A stretch of 64,000 nucleotides of DNA from Cycas panzhihuaensis (taxonomy: Eukaryota > Cycadophyta), in the NCBI GenBank assembly GCA_023213395.1, contig CM041465.1:29023741-29087740 (forward strand). The letters are read 5' to 3'. The notes under the pieces are model-generated. The model was not told the DNA's origin and did no database searches. It saw nothing but the letters and a program-made list of their open reading frames with translations. Of the stretch, positions 44,086 through 57,744 are shown in pieces. The translations under genes were made by a program, and so were the position numbers. The stretch's first letter is position 1. The number at the start of each line of letters is the position of its first letter.

Positions 44086-47000
44086 TAGAATCGCACCTCT
44101 AGGGAGGTCACTAAACTTGGATGAGATCAAGCCAAGATGGCTAATAGTTTTAGTGGATATGGACCTATGAGAACCAAGGAAAGAAATCACCCACAAAGGG
44201 TGTCCATGTGTCAGAATGTAGGTTTAAGGACCCACAAATGGCCCACAAACTCCTTTAGAGTAACTCCTCCTCGATTTGGAGTAACGAGTGTAAGAGGGAT
44301 CTCCTCGGTTTCCTAAGTAACCTCGAAAGGGGCCCTCCTATCTTGGATGGCCAAAGGAGGGAGGAAGGAAGCGAGAAAATACCTCCCCATATGAAGAGGT
44401 AATGAAGGAAATAAACCTTAACAAGAGAAGAGAGAAACTCACATGTAAGCCTAAGGTGGCTTATAACACGAGTAGAAAAGAGAGCTGCTAGTTCCGAAAA
44501 CTAAGCATCGACCAAAGGACAAAACCGAAGAGGTCTAGCTTATTAAAACAAAGAAAGAAGAAAAAAAAACAACCTTGAGAGGAGGTACTCTCAAGGCACT
44601 ATACCCAAGGAGGTTCTAGGTATGAAAGGTTAACAAAAGGTGTTGTCCTATGTTTGTCTTTCTTTTTTTATATGGTAGAGAGGTATGAGGTGAGAATATT
44701 GTGCTTGTGTATGCAAGAAATAACTTTAAAATAAAAAAATAATGTATTCTCTCTCTCTCTTTCTCTGTCTCTCTAGATGCAACCTTGCTCTCTTTATTCT
44801 TTCATATGCAAGGAAAGAAAATAAGCAAATTGCTAAGTAGGCAAAAAGTTGAAGCAAGACATGCAAAGTTATTTTGTGATATGCAATAAGGGGATAAGAG
44901 TATGTACAGATGAGTGCCTACTTGCCTTGCCCATGTTTTGGTAGCAGTGAAGGCCTATATAGAAGGAGGCAACACATGGGCATGTATATATCAAAAGAAA
45001 AGGCAAGCACCTATTAGTGTAGGCTGCCTAAATCCCTAATAGTATGAATTTAATTAGGCAAGAAAGAAACAACTAGTAAAGTGTAAAAATAACACAAATC
45101 CTTTGTCTTTCCTTTTGTCTAGGGGATTCAAAAGGGGGATTAAGGATAAGAGTAGGGGGACTAGCGAGAAAGACATACTGGGATATATGACAGTCAGAGT
45201 AGTACTATCCTCACCACTTTCACAATCCTCACTCTTCTCCTTATTGTGGATGGCGTAATGGAAGGAATGCTAATGAAAAGAGGGGGGCTTCCTTACCTTC
45301 CACTGAAACTAAAATAAAAGGAAGTGTAAAGAAAGGAAATAGAAACACTAAAATAACTTTACTTTACAATCTTAGAGTGCTGGAAAACTAATTGTTAAGT
45401 GAAAGAAAAGCGTACCTGGGATGAAGGTTCTCACTTACTCCAAATGCAAGGGGAACCTATACAAACAAAGCTTGTCCTTTCCCAAGGGGCACCCAAGACA
45501 TGCGGGATAGGCATATGCAAGAAAATAATAGCAAAATGCATTTTCCTCTTTTGAATGGAAGAAAGCATCCAATGTTAATATTGTTACTTATCTTGCATGT
45601 ATTGTTAAATGTGTGATGTGGGAAGGGGGGTAGGAAACATAAAGAACAGGTAGCCGCAAAATGGCTAACCCTATAAATCTAAAATGTTCCATGCTATCCC
45701 CAAGGACCAAGACAAAGGGTAAAGAGGATGAAACAACCCAATAATGAGTGCAAACAAGTTTATGTGGAAGTAGGCAAAAATAGCAAGAGAAGTTGCAAAT
45801 GTTACCAATGTTACAAAAGTTGCAAAGTGTAACTTTTGCAGGTCTTTTGCAAGAGTTGACTGAAAACACAAAAGGGGTATGGAGTAGGGATAAACCCTAA
45901 TCATGTAGGATCTTTGGTGCTAGTTGCAAATGCAGCAATGGGCTACCTACACTGCTACTAGAAGAGATCTTCTCTTCAATGGTCCTTTAGGAAACTAAGG
46001 GACATATGGAAAAGGAGAAGGGAGGAGAGAAGGGGAATGCCCTTAAGGAGAAGGCATGTTAGGTGCAGGACCTTGCCTATGGCTCTTTTCACTCTCTGTA
46101 TTAACCCTATTCCTTGTTGCCTCCTTGAGAAACCCAAAGAAAACCAAGAGAGAAATGTAGATAGGCCAACAAGAGGGAGGGTTTGCCTCTTATTGCAATA
46201 GAAGAAAAAGAAAGAAACTTACTGCAGAAAGAACTAGTGGAAGAGTACCTACACTGCTCAAAAAGGAAAATCAAAGGACTGATTTGAGAGTACCTAGTAA
46301 AGGCAAATCTGAAGCAAATCTACCTGCCAAACTAGGTGAAGAAGAGGGACTTTTAGGGTTTGCCAGAAGAAACCCTGATAGTGCAATAAATGGAGAACAA
46401 AACCTTGAGAAAAAGGGAGACTTAGATCTTGGTGAAGTGTTTGGAGCACAATCCCTCCTTTTCTAGCCTTGTTGTAGACCTTCCACCTACATTTCCTGAG
46501 CTGCAAGGGCTGATAATTGGTTGTAAATCAAGTGCATGAGATCTTGAGCCTATTAGAGGGCATTGTTTGGAAACGAGAGTCATGAAAATGAATGGGAAGA
46601 GGGAGAAATGAGGTGGATTTTGGGTTTTTAAACCCAACCATAGCTCAACAAGTAATTAGGGTTTATTATAGGTGACAGTTGAGTCACCGCCACATGGTAA
46701 TTTTACAATAAATGTGAAATTAGTTACGAGTAGTTTAAAAAATAGTTTTGAACAGTCACCCCACGGTAAACTTAGCAGTACTGCAAAGTTTGCAGTGATA
46801 TCATGAAGTTTATCACGGTGCAGGCAAAAGAAAGACAAAAATAAGAGTGGGGGAGCTTGAAAGCTCCCAAAAGGAGAGGGGATCCTAGACCCTAGGGGGC
46901 AAGCTATAGTATCTAGGTAACAAGGTGGTTATAAGACCTAGTAGGACCACAATAAGCAGGAAAGGGGTGGTCAACATCTCCCAAAAAGTAACAAAAGGTG

Positions 47001-47356
47001 CACGTGGTACAATGATTGGGCCTAGGTGAGGTGCTAGGGGCTATGTCACATCAACGAGTCATGTGGTATGGGCTATGGGAGCTAAAAGGTACTTGGGGAC
47101 ATCGTGGAGATGATGGCAAAGGGCTGTGGAGTGACATAGGATATGTATCCCTAGATCGTCATAGGCTAAAATGATGTTGGGATGCAATATGCTTAAGCAA
47201 CGAATGCATAGTGATCATGCAGTCAATCAATTAGAATGCAATGCAAGTAAAGTGCCTCAATCTACCTTTTCTGAAATCAACAAGTGAAAGGATAGAAGCA
47301 TACCTGAACTTACTTGAGTCGGATTGCCCATGTCCATTCCCAGTATCCAAGAAACA
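44086..47356 (-). repeat. Tat-1 5' LTR
   Basis: Partner of 547-3863. The plus strand starts TAGAATCGC (TG decayed to TA) and ends GAAACA, followed by the ACACC target duplication. It has a (CT)n tract near 44749-44777 and the iterated AAACTT/GGTACY-type palindrome near 46765-46820. Confidence 0.88.
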
Positions 47357-47960
47357 ACACCTCATTATAAGACTTTTCTAAGTTGATCATACAAGGCACC
47401 AAATGTCACCTTGCATGATCAATCCTTTATATTCCCTAATGCCTCCCTCATAATTATAAAATACATGTATATATAAGGCATAACATTAATGCATTAAAAA
47501 AGTATCTAATTAGTGATTAATAAAATATCTTTTGATATTGGAGGATTGAAAAATTTAATATCCTTACATTGTCTTTATGCATAATTTATGTATGTTTTTT
47601 TACTAATATGTGTGACTCAAACCTAAGTGGAAGTTGTGATTAATTCTCACTCCCTTCAAAATTGGCTATTTTCTTTAGGAGTAGAGCCCAATAAAGGCCT
47701 TAAGTTACTAATTGCCATTGAACCCATAAAAGAAGTTATTTTCAATGACATTAGATTCATTACCTTAAGAGGAAATAAAATCAACTTAGTAATGATGAAG
47801 CAAATAAGTTATAAAGGATGTTGAGCCTTTAGAAGGAAGAGTAGATGACTTACTTTAAAGTGGTCCTAGGCTCACAAGCATGTTGCACAATATGTTTATA
47901 AGTTGGGGGTGGGATATATAGATCATCTCATGATAATAATTAACATGGATCAAAGGAGTG
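47357..47960. other. Probable continuation of copia A LTR, then unassigned DNA
   Basis: After the Tat-1 target duplication the sequence is AT-rich, with a TATATATAAGG box near 47470 that fits an LTR promoter of copia A. From about 47600 I see only a short plus-strand frame without recognisable similarity. Confidence 0.3.
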
Positions 47961-49919
47961 TCCTATGAAGGCTTCATAAGAGTTATGCCATCTCTGATAG
48001 GATCTATTACCAAAGAGACCTCCGCATAATAAAACCAAGGTAAATGTAGGACCCTAAAGATCAAGGGATCAAAGCTAACCTTACTAATATTTGAGAGGGA
48101 GCTCCTTAAATTACTACTAGAAGGACTCAATGGAGGATCCCAAAAAGGTAGGTGGGAAAAAGACTCCATGTTTAACTGGAGGATATAGGTATTTGAGCTA
48201 ACTTACATAACCCTAACTTGCCTTAATGGGCATGTGGTTAAAATTAAAGCAAGTACTCATGGAATCATCCCTATTATTTATTGTGAAATAAGCATAAATA
48301 TAGTAGGTATGTAAAATCTAACCAAGACAAGGAAAAGATCATATGAATCAAGTCTAACCCCTAAGAAAATATGTGGTGTACATTGATCAATAATAGAAAT
48401 AAATAAATCAATCTCATTATATTGGGGTTAAATCTCTTCTTCTAATGATTTAAGTTTAGTACTATTTAAAGGGAGACTTTCCCATTCTAATAGGCTAAAT
48501 TGTTAAAGTAATATGCCTAAGGCACCTACAAGTTTGGACTATCAAAAAACCCAAAAAGAAGGGCAGGAACTTTAATAAGGCGAGTATTATAATCACACTT
48601 AATAAGAAGCTCATTGAGCTAACTCAAGGAATTGTAGGAAGTCTTTATAGGTAGCTCTATATTAAGGATGGAATATAGGTTAATAAGAGGTCCTAAGTCC
48701 TAATCACCATCAAAGGAATAAGAGCCTTCATCTATAGGATGAGAGTCTATTTTGGGGATAGACTAGTCTAAAGGGGCTCATAACTTGACTTAGGGAGAGG
48801 TACAAAAGAATGTATAGTTCCATTGATAAGGAATCTACTTATGAAACTAGTAGAAATTGATGACCCTACATCCTATTATGATGTAAAAGTAGTAGTGGAA
48901 GACATCAAGTAAGTAACTACCACTATATGACATGAATTGGTTTTGTATTCTTCTAATGGAATTAGGCTTAAGTATATGACTATACTAAATATTTTGGGAT
49001 TAATATCAAGAGGATCTATCTAGTGAGAAATTAGTGAAATTGAATTTGTATGTTAATGGGTTTATTATATAGTGGATTTACATAATTAGTAAAATAATTC
49101 TTTAGAAATTTAAGTCTAACATACATCATCAAGATTGAAGAAATGATCCTCAAAATACATTTTAGATTGATTAACTTTTTTGCTTGATTATAAAAAGAGT
49201 TTTTTGTTCCACTCAAATAGGGTAAGTAATATTAAAGTCACCTATAAAGGCATCCATTAATTACTAGAATAAGAAGATTAAATTATGGGGTAATCATTTA
49301 AATGACCTGAGGGAACTACCTTATAATGTCCTTGGGAAAGGTCTCATTAACAAAAGATCATTAGGCATATGATAAGCACATGTGAAAGTAAATGCTTTAA
49401 TATGACTTAAAGGATCTTTCCTAAGCATCCCTCTAAACTTAAGTAACTCAGGAATAAAAGGGGGAAGGCTACAAAGAAGAACTTCACATGGGAAATGTCT
49501 CTTTATAGAGACAACTTGTGGCTTCCTCTCATGAGATGATGTGGTCATATAGAAAGGGAATTATTATGAGATAAAGGTTAGATGAGTATGATAAGCTTGA
49601 ACATAACCCTTATGGATTATACTTGAGTGAGATGCATTAGGATGAGGCACTTAACCAATAGGCTCTTACATTGGGATATGAGTATAAGCAGAAGTAGAAG
49701 CAACCTAAGGTGGATTCTATTTATAAGGATGCATAAGAGGGGCTAAAGACAAGACATAGGTGCTTAATGACCATAATAAAGAAAGAAATTATAGTGATCG
49801 ATGGAACAATATGTGATAGAGTCACTTTGAATCCAACTAAGAAAGAATATATTATGAAAGTTCTTAAGAAGATGTGAAGTATATAGGTTTAGATCATATA
49901 ACTAGGAAGTCTTGTCAAG
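47961..49919 (-). pseudogene. Tat-4 Gag remnant
   Basis: The minus strand has a capsid-like block near 49321-49548: PPFIPELLKFRGMLRKDPLS, HIKAFTFTCAYHMPNDLLLM, then a TL.GSSLKWLP block, and after stops LMDAFIGDFN near 49250. It is a Ty3/gypsy gag, more decayed than those of Tat-1 and Tat-2. A Pro/Ser-rich frame (47963-48169) may be protease-proximal. It is grouped with the PBS at 49920 because of position and type. Confidence 0.6.
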
Positions 49920-49937
49920 TCCCTAGTATGGTTTCTA
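49920..49937 (-). other. Tat-4 primer-binding site
   Basis: Minus-strand TAGAAACCATACTAGGGA, the Tat-type PBS with TGG decayed to TAG. It places a third 5' LTR to its right. Confidence 0.55.
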
Positions 49938-49938
49938 G

Positions 49939-50640
49939 AAATAGTTTATTGGCATAGGGTCAATCACCATAGAGTAACTCTATGAGAAGAGAAAAGCTAA
50001 AGTAATCAGTTTCAAGAAGTAACCCTTTCAACCAATCCTTAAGAATGGATCTTGTCTACTTATGAGTTCAATCTATGGAGAAGGAATTAAATAAATGTAG
50101 GTTATGACACAATTTACATGTATATTAAAGATATAAATCTAAATCTAATTAATTTAAATCAAGTATCAACAAGCTAAGATTACATGCATAAAGTGGCATG
50201 CATTCTTAGTTTGAATAAATAAACATAGAATAAGCATGTAACTAATTAAATTATATGAAATATAAAATGCAATTCCTTCTTGCTTTACTTTGTGTTTTCT
50301 TAAATGATTTAGGAATATAAACAAAATTTAAATAATCATACGAGACAAAGGAGATCTAGGTTCTTAAGTTATACTTACATTTATCCTATTTCTTAGTCCT
50401 TTACTTTCCTTTCTCAACCCTTTAAATGTACTTAAGAGAAAGTGAAAGAATAGAAGAGAATTATAAGTTTTAAGCCCCTAATACCTACTTTATTAAACTT
50501 CCAAGTATTTATTCTTTTCTTGTGTAAGTAAGCAAGAAGAGAAAAGGGAGACCAAGCATACAATCAATAAATAAAGATGTTTATTTCCTTTCCTTTCCTT
50601 ACTTATTTATGAGATCTTGAAACTAAGAAAAGAAATTAAG
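49939..50640 (-). repeat. Probable Tat-4 5' LTR (about 0.7 kb)
   Basis: The stretch between the Tat-type PBS and the point where copia C coding sequence starts is non-coding and pyrimidine/purine-patchy. Its left end is set by the PBS and its right end by copia C. No partner LTR was found, so the limits are approximate. Confidence 0.35.
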
Positions 50641-51896
50641 AGGATTAGGATTGTGAAATATAGATATCAATTTCAAGTCATATGCTATATCACTCCTATA
50701 TCCGTGATCCATGAGGAGGTGTTTGAAGTTATGCTATTTGCAACTCCAAAAGGGATTTGCATTAGTGATTCAAGATCATAAGTGGCATGGCCATAATGAC
50801 ATTCAAAATACCTCTTAATTTGATCAACGGTTCTTTCCTCAAGTTTTTGAATGTGAGCTTGAGTAAAACCTATGCCACCAAATTATTCTTCACATGTTTC
50901 ATCAACATTATGAACCTTATATTTCTATTGAAATTTAGGTAACCTATGTATAGGTATATGATAATCCTTTGTAAGATGTCCTTTCCTATTACACATTTCA
51001 CACATGATAATCTATTTTTCAGTTCCTAAAGTATTGGTTTAGTCTGATTGTTTTCCATTAAAATATGGTAGTTAGCCTTGAGATTGTCTAGGCTATTATT
51101 GTTGAGAATTTTGTTGACCTTGTGGCTAATTTCCTCTACCTCCTACTCTACCTCTTACTTAGTTATTTTCTCTACCACGAGAGGGACCCCAGTTCTTTGA
51201 GATGCATACTTCTTCTTCCATGTCAAAAGATGCATCTAGAAGAGGATCTGATGTTGTAAAATTAGTATCAAAGGTCTTATCAAATTCTATAAACTTCTTT
51301 GCAAGAGCTTTGAAGTTAAGTGTCTTCAATGTTCCACTTAATTGAAGACTCATAAGCAAGTTCTTATAATTAGGTATATGTAGATAGGACTGCATGAGAA
51401 ATGCCCATGTAATATATTAGGTCTTGAAATCTTTATTTATTGCTTATTTGATTGGTCAAAGGAGATTTATTATTTCATGTGCACATCCCTTTTGCATCTT
51501 TATCTTGTTCATCTTTAAGACTAGATGAACAAATTCAAGGTCAGACTTTGCATTGAAATTCTCTTTAAGAACCTCGAGGACTTTCTAGGTTGTATTATAT
51601 TGTTCTTCATTAATTAGATTGTATAGGGAGTGATTAGTTAATAATAGAATACCTACACAAATCTTCTCATCATCAATTTCCCATTGTGATTTAGCTACAG
51701 GATCTACTAGAGCTACAGGTGGTATTCCTCTAGAGGTAAGTGTCATTACTATCACAGGAATGATAAGTATAAGCTATAGATGGGCTCTCCAAAGGCCTTC
51801 ATACTTAGTAGAATTCTTGACTCCAATATACCATAGATCCCAATTGTCTTTCCCTTTTAAGATGTTATTTATATTCTGCTTAAATTGAGAAGACAT
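50641..51896 (-). pseudogene. Copia C Gag and start of protease
   Basis: A copia gag starting at the ATGTCTTCTCAATTTAAG at 51896. GKDNWDLWY near 51835 is the UBN2-type start. FNAKSDLEFVHLVLKMN near 51500-51545 and LAKKFIEFDKTF near 51280-51310 follow. The zinc knuckle CEMCNRKGHLTKDYH lies near 50960-51005 (last Cys is Tyr). The protease active site region WITDIGVI (usual D-T/S-G-A) lies near 50695-50720. It is cut at about 50640, probably by insertion of Tat-4. Stops are scattered. Confidence 0.85.
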
Positions 51897-53940
51897 GGTG
51901 AAGATGATGAAGTAAAAGAGACAATGAAGAAATAGTAAATAAAAATGTCACTAACACGTGTGGCTAATACACCTAGTGCAGTAGGGAGAAATATGATTAA
52001 GTAGCAAGTAATAGTAATAGGCTACTAATACTTGTGGTAAATACTCATGACGTAGTAGGGTTTGATAATGTGTATAAATGGAAATATAAAGATCACAAAG
52101 ATAAATGATATGTCATGTGATCATAAAATCAAGATTATGCCCATTTAGAAGCTGGCATATGGGTGTACATAATTAAAAAACCAAGTCTAATGTAAGATGT
52201 GTGATCAAACCCAAATCTCTATCTCAAGTACAAAGTAGTTAAGATGTCAATGCCTAAGGGGGCTTTTAGTATACATATTAAGGCCTTTACCCGTGATACC
52301 TATACCTATACTTAGTGATGAAATGTAAGTCATAGTAGAGCCCAGGTACTCTCATTCCTCATCCAGTTCACCAGTGAGTAGTTATATGCCTCCTCTAAAG
52401 AGTCAAACAGTACGTGCATATCCCATAGCTATGATAGATATTGGACTGAGTATATTTTAATCTTAATTAAAGTTTTTAATTTTCTTGAGTCGTTGTCAAG
52501 ATTATCCATGATTAGAGGTTGTAGGTATGGCTAACCTATCCCTCTACCACTATTTTAGTTAAGACCATACCTAGTATAAAACTCACACCTCCCTTAGGGC
52601 TTAAACTTCAACCAATCATGGTCTATTTCAGTGAAGGCGAGTGTGCGCACAAGTAAAGAACTAGTGATATAAGGAATATGGATGAGATTCCCTTTAGGAA
52701 ATAATACAAATTGTTTCTAAATAATTTGAACTGAAAATTGAAATGGAAATATGTGAAATGTGTTTTTTTAACTTTTGTACCTGCTTTGTTATTGTTATTT
52801 CTTTATGTGTTACTTTATACTATATGTGGAAATAGAAAGAGCATGCTAGATTTAGTAGGGGAATACGATGTTGCGTTTGATCTAAGGTTTCCCTTTAGCA
52901 TAATGTTTCTAAATATATTTTTAGAAATTTTAATATAAAAGTCATAAAAGGGCCAAAAAGTAGATCAAATTATCACTAAATTTATTATTTTTAAAAATCT
53001 AAATGCATGTTATTTTACCTTATTTTGTGATTTTTTTCCATAAAATTTATAAATAATAAAAAATGGGTAAAATTTTCTAAAATTATAAATATAGAGGCCT
53101 AAATGATGGAATTAGAATCTATTATAGAAGAAAAAATTATTCAAAATATTATTTTTGATAAGATAATGAAGTCAGATTTTTGAAAAGGCATACACAATAT
53201 TTTGCCCAAAAAAAACACAAAAGTATAATCTTGCCAAATTCACTATCTCATAATCCAAACTTCAATGTGTCAAAAGCTTCATCTTGATATGTACATTAAC
53301 TTTTCCATTTATAGTAGCTCCAAAAATATCCAGAAAGCTACTTGAAATACCCTCATAATATTTTTGTGGGGTTGAATAGGTAGATTCAACATCTATCAGA
53401 AAACTCCAAAGATATCATTAACTAGTAGATGAAATTTAATGAGATTTATCTGAAAATTCTTATGATACATAAATCTACTAGATTTCTTAAAATAAGCTTT
53501 AGATATTTGGCTCATATTTAAATGATTTCATTAATAAAAGTGTCATAGGTCATTCATCTACAAATTTTGACCTTTTATTTCAGCCAAAATTGCCTGTTGT
53601 AGGCTAAATTTAAAGATGCTTTAGAAGAAAAAAATGATCCTCTTAGTTGGGTGACCCTATATGTCAAATTTTATCAAAATCTAAGACAATCAAAATTTTT
53701 ATAAAATTTTAGCCCTAAATGCTTTCGAGGTTGTTTAGACAACCAATAGCTTTAAAATTTTATCTTTTTTATATTTGAAATTCTACACATATAGAAAATA
53801 TAGTAACATATAAAATAATATAATTTTAAGATCTCTAATATAAAATAAAATTCTCAAATAAGCTCTCAACCTCATATGAATTGTGAGTGAAAGGTATTAA
53901 TGGTGCTGTGCAAGCCTAGTAGGGAAATGTGGTCAACAAT
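51897..53940 (-). other. Copia C leader and unassigned AT-rich DNA
   Basis: Just upstream of gag, two diverged copies of a CTAAYACxYGTGGYWAATAC...GTAGGG unit lie near 51950-52065. The rest, to the PBS near 53941, is AT-rich without coding signal. A distance of 2 kb from PBS to gag is long for a copia element, so another insertion or a different element cannot be excluded. Confidence 0.4.
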
Positions 53941-53953
53941 GGCTCTAATACCA
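53941..53953 (-). other. Copia C primer-binding site
   Basis: Minus-strand TGGTATTAGAGCC, one transition away from the initiator-Met-tRNA PBS. Confidence 0.65.
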
Positions 53954-54579
53954 TTTTTTGGGTGAAAGATCTAGTTGTCACACTTCACTACGCTAAAGCA
54001 ATGTCACATAATAAGAGAAAATTGAAGACACCAAGATTAAGAGCAAAAACGAGAGGTGAGAATTATGACTCTTCCTTTCACATTCAGCCTTATATATCAG
54101 AGGATGTATATTAGGGTTTCTAAAGGAGTTTCTCGCCTAATGACATAATCCTAAAATTATATTTAAATGTAAATGAAATTGCATTTAACTATGTGACTTA
54201 GCTAACCTAAATCCACCTTCATATAATTAATCTAATGGCCTTGATGCATTAACATCTATCATATAATACTAGGTAAACCTTACATGCAAAAGAAGAACTA
54301 CTTTGTTTAAAGATTTATTCTTATTTGTCATCCCACCACCTACTCTTAAAAGTTTGGAACATGTTATTCTAACCCTTAGTAGGGGAAAATTATTGAGATT
54401 TATGAGATAAAATAAGCAAGAACAATGTGATTACTTAAGGAAGGAATATAACTAAGAATTAAGACCAATTCAATACTTGAAAATAGCCCCTAAATAACTT
54501 TATCAATATGATAGAAACTTGGGAATGAAATTTAGTTTGGTTTTTAGGTCTTATTAATCCAAAAGATCAATAAAAACAC
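53954..54579 (-). repeat. Probable copia C 5' LTR
   Basis: It lies directly beyond the PBS. On the minus strand it contains TGATATATAAGG near 54090-54105, a plausible LTR TATA box. The right edge is unknown because the Gag-only element begins at about 54583. Confidence 0.45.
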
Positions 54580-54582
54580 TTT

Positions 54583-54805
54583 TGGAAAATAGAACCTGCA
54601 ATAAGATATTCATAAATAGAACAAAATATACCTCCACAGGATCGAACGGTACCCTTAAGGTACATCTATTATATTAACAAAACATCATGACAACAAATAC
54701 AATATGATACACTATGTTGTGTATTTATAATACATGTCAATATAGAGAGAGTGGGATCCACTTGCATATGGGATAAAACAAATGTGCATTATCAATATTC
54801 CAACA
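54583..54805 (-). repeat. Gag-only element 3' LTR
   Basis: Begins TGGAAAATAG and ends TATTCCAACA on the plus strand. I count about 17 differences from the partner by eye, most of them transitions. Confidence 0.88.
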
Positions 54806-54815
54806 CTCCCCCTTA
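54806..54815 (-). other. Gag-only element polypurine tract
   Basis: Minus-strand TAAGGGGGAG stands immediately before the 3' LTR start TGTTGGAAT. Confidence 0.8.
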
Positions 54816-54839
54816 ATGCACATTTGGGTCATTTGTGTT

Positions 54840-55035
54840 TGCGATGCCTTGTCCTTGGAAATGTCTTGAAGATGATGTCTTCAACTTGATCCTTGTCTTC
54901 AATCTTGTAGTGATGTCTTTGATGTAGAATGATATCTTCATCTTAATTTTCATCTTTAATTTTGTACTAATGCCTTTGTAAGATGGTGTTCTCAGCTTGA
55001 TTTCTGTCTTCAATCCTCTAGTGATGATGCTGATG
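54840..55035 (-). repeat. Three degenerate units of about 55 bp before the polypurine tract
   Basis: The phrase TTGAAGACARRRATCAAGYTGA followed by an ACATCATCTT-like and ACTACAAGAT-like stretch recurs about three times between the ORF stop and the polypurine tract. It is open in one minus-strand frame (Lys-rich), but no separate protein is supported. Confidence 0.55.
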
Positions 55036-55086
55036 TAGTAACTCTAGCAAGTGTAAATCCTGATTCTTCATTGCGACTGGTCTAGT

Positions 55087-55953
55087 TTAATTATGATGAA
55101 GATCCTCTAAGTAACCTTCTTCAAACATAACTTGCTTATCATCATTATCCTGTATAAGTTCTTGATCACCATATACAAAAGTGATTTCTTCAACCTTTGG
55201 AGTGGAATATTGATCAACTTGTATACTCTTTGAATTAATTTTCAAAGTTGGAGCATCATCTAGACTTGAATCAATACAAGACTCGTCCTTTATGGGATCA
55301 TCAGATTCACATTCAATTTCTCTTAAAATAATGGTATCATCTATATAAACCTTTATCAACTCATCACTTTCAATGCCTTCATCAGTAGTTGTGGTCTCAT
55401 CAATATATTCAACCATCATTTCTTTACATTCAATAGAAATTTCATTAGTACTCATACATTCTTCATCTTGACATGTCGTTTCATCAGTGTTGATGATATT
55501 TTCTTCATTCATTGTGCCTGTACCATAACCATAACTAACCTTAATTACCTTTTCAATCATTCGATGTGTCTCTTCAAGAGTTTGTTCAAATACTTCCCTT
55601 AGAAAATCCCAAGCTTCTTTAGTAGTACTTGCATGTAGAATCATAAGAATGACAAAATGGTATTCAAAAGGAAGATCAGCCTTATTGAATGCAGCAGAAA
55701 TCATAATGAATGCCTCTCTATCTTTATTCTCAAGCATTTCTTTTTCTTCTTCATCCTTAGGGATATCATATCCATTAGTAACAATCTTCCATAAACCTCT
55801 AGCTATGAAAAAACATCTCATTTTAATTGTCCAAAAGAAGTAGTCTTTACCATTACACATAGGTACTAGAAGAAACAAATCCCTTAGGTAGTATTCATTT
55901 GTTTTAGGAACATACATAACTGCATTATTATCCTCCATGATTGTAAATGTCAT
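55087..55953 (-). CDS. Intact Gag-like protein, 288 aa, of the Gag-only element
   Basis: This is the longest open frame of the window and has no stop. The start MTFTIMEDNN at 55953 is upstream of all homology; a later Met (MEDNN) is an alternative. Residues about 30-60 (NGKDYFFWTIKMRCFFIARG) match the copia gag opening of the UBN2/DUF4219 type. Residues about 85-140 (ISAAFNKADLPF, TTKEAWDFLREVF) match the following helices. From about residue 150 it is acidic and Thr/Glu-rich (for example IDETTTTDEGIESDELIKVY), with no CCHC zinc knuckle and no protease. It probably once encoded a capsid-like RNA-packaging protein. The open frame could reflect recent mobility or selection, or chance. Function in trans with a helper is inference. 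Confidence 0.8.
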   Translation of the reverse strand: MTFTIMEDNNAVMYVPKTNEYYLRDLFLLVPMCNGKDYFFWTIKMRCFFIARGLWKIVTNGYDIPKDEEEKEMLENKDREAFIMISAAFNKADLPFEYHFVILMILHASTTKEAWDFLREVFEQTLEETHRMIEKVIKVSYGYGTGTMNEENIINTDETTCQDEECMSTNEISIECKEMMVEYIDETTTTDEGIESDELIKVYIDDTIILREIECESDDPIKDESCIDSSLDDAPTLKINSKSIQVDQYSTPKVEEITFVYGDQELIQDNDDKQVMFEEGYLEDLHHN

Positions 55954-57505
<1,552 letters not shown>

Positions 57506-57518
57506 CACTCTGATACCA
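57506..57518 (-). other. Gag-only element primer-binding site
   Basis: Minus-strand TGGTATCAGAGTG, matching initiator Met-tRNA over 11 bases, next to the 5' LTR. Confidence 0.85.
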
Positions 57519-57521
57519 TAT

Positions 57522-57744
57522 TAGAAAATAGAACCTACAATAAGATATTCACAAATAGAACAAAACACACCTCCATAAGATCGAACAGTACCCTTAAGGT
57601 ACATCGATTATATTAACAAAACATCGTTACAACATATACAATATGATACACTATGTTGTGTATTTATAATACAAGTCAATATAGAGAGAGTGGGATCCAC
57701 TTGCATGTGGGATAAAACAAATATGTATTATTAATATTCCAACA
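57522..57744 (-). repeat. Gag-only element 5' LTR
   Basis: Begins TAGAAAATAG (TG decayed to TA) and ends TATTCCAACA. Partner of 54583-54805. Confidence 0.88.

Larger units (their letters stand above)
547..47356 (-). mobile_element. Tat-1: very long Ty3/gypsy (Tat-like) LTR retrotransposon with nested insertions
   Basis: Two direct LTR copies (547-3863 and 44086-47356) bound this element. The flanking 5-mers are ATACC (542-546) and ACACC (47357-47361), a target duplication differing by one C/T change. On the minus strand the order is PBS (44067-44084), gag, protease, RT, RNase H, integrase, then an extra gene on the plus strand, then a second RNase H, then the 3' LTR. Once copia B (7747-21669) and Tat-2 (23527-37992 plus one target duplication) are subtracted, about 18 kb of Tat-1 remains. 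Long LTRs, a non-Met PBS, a second RNase H and an extra antisense ORF are characters I associate with the Tat branch of Ty3/gypsy; formal placement needs an RT tree. All its reading frames are broken. Confidence 0.85.
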
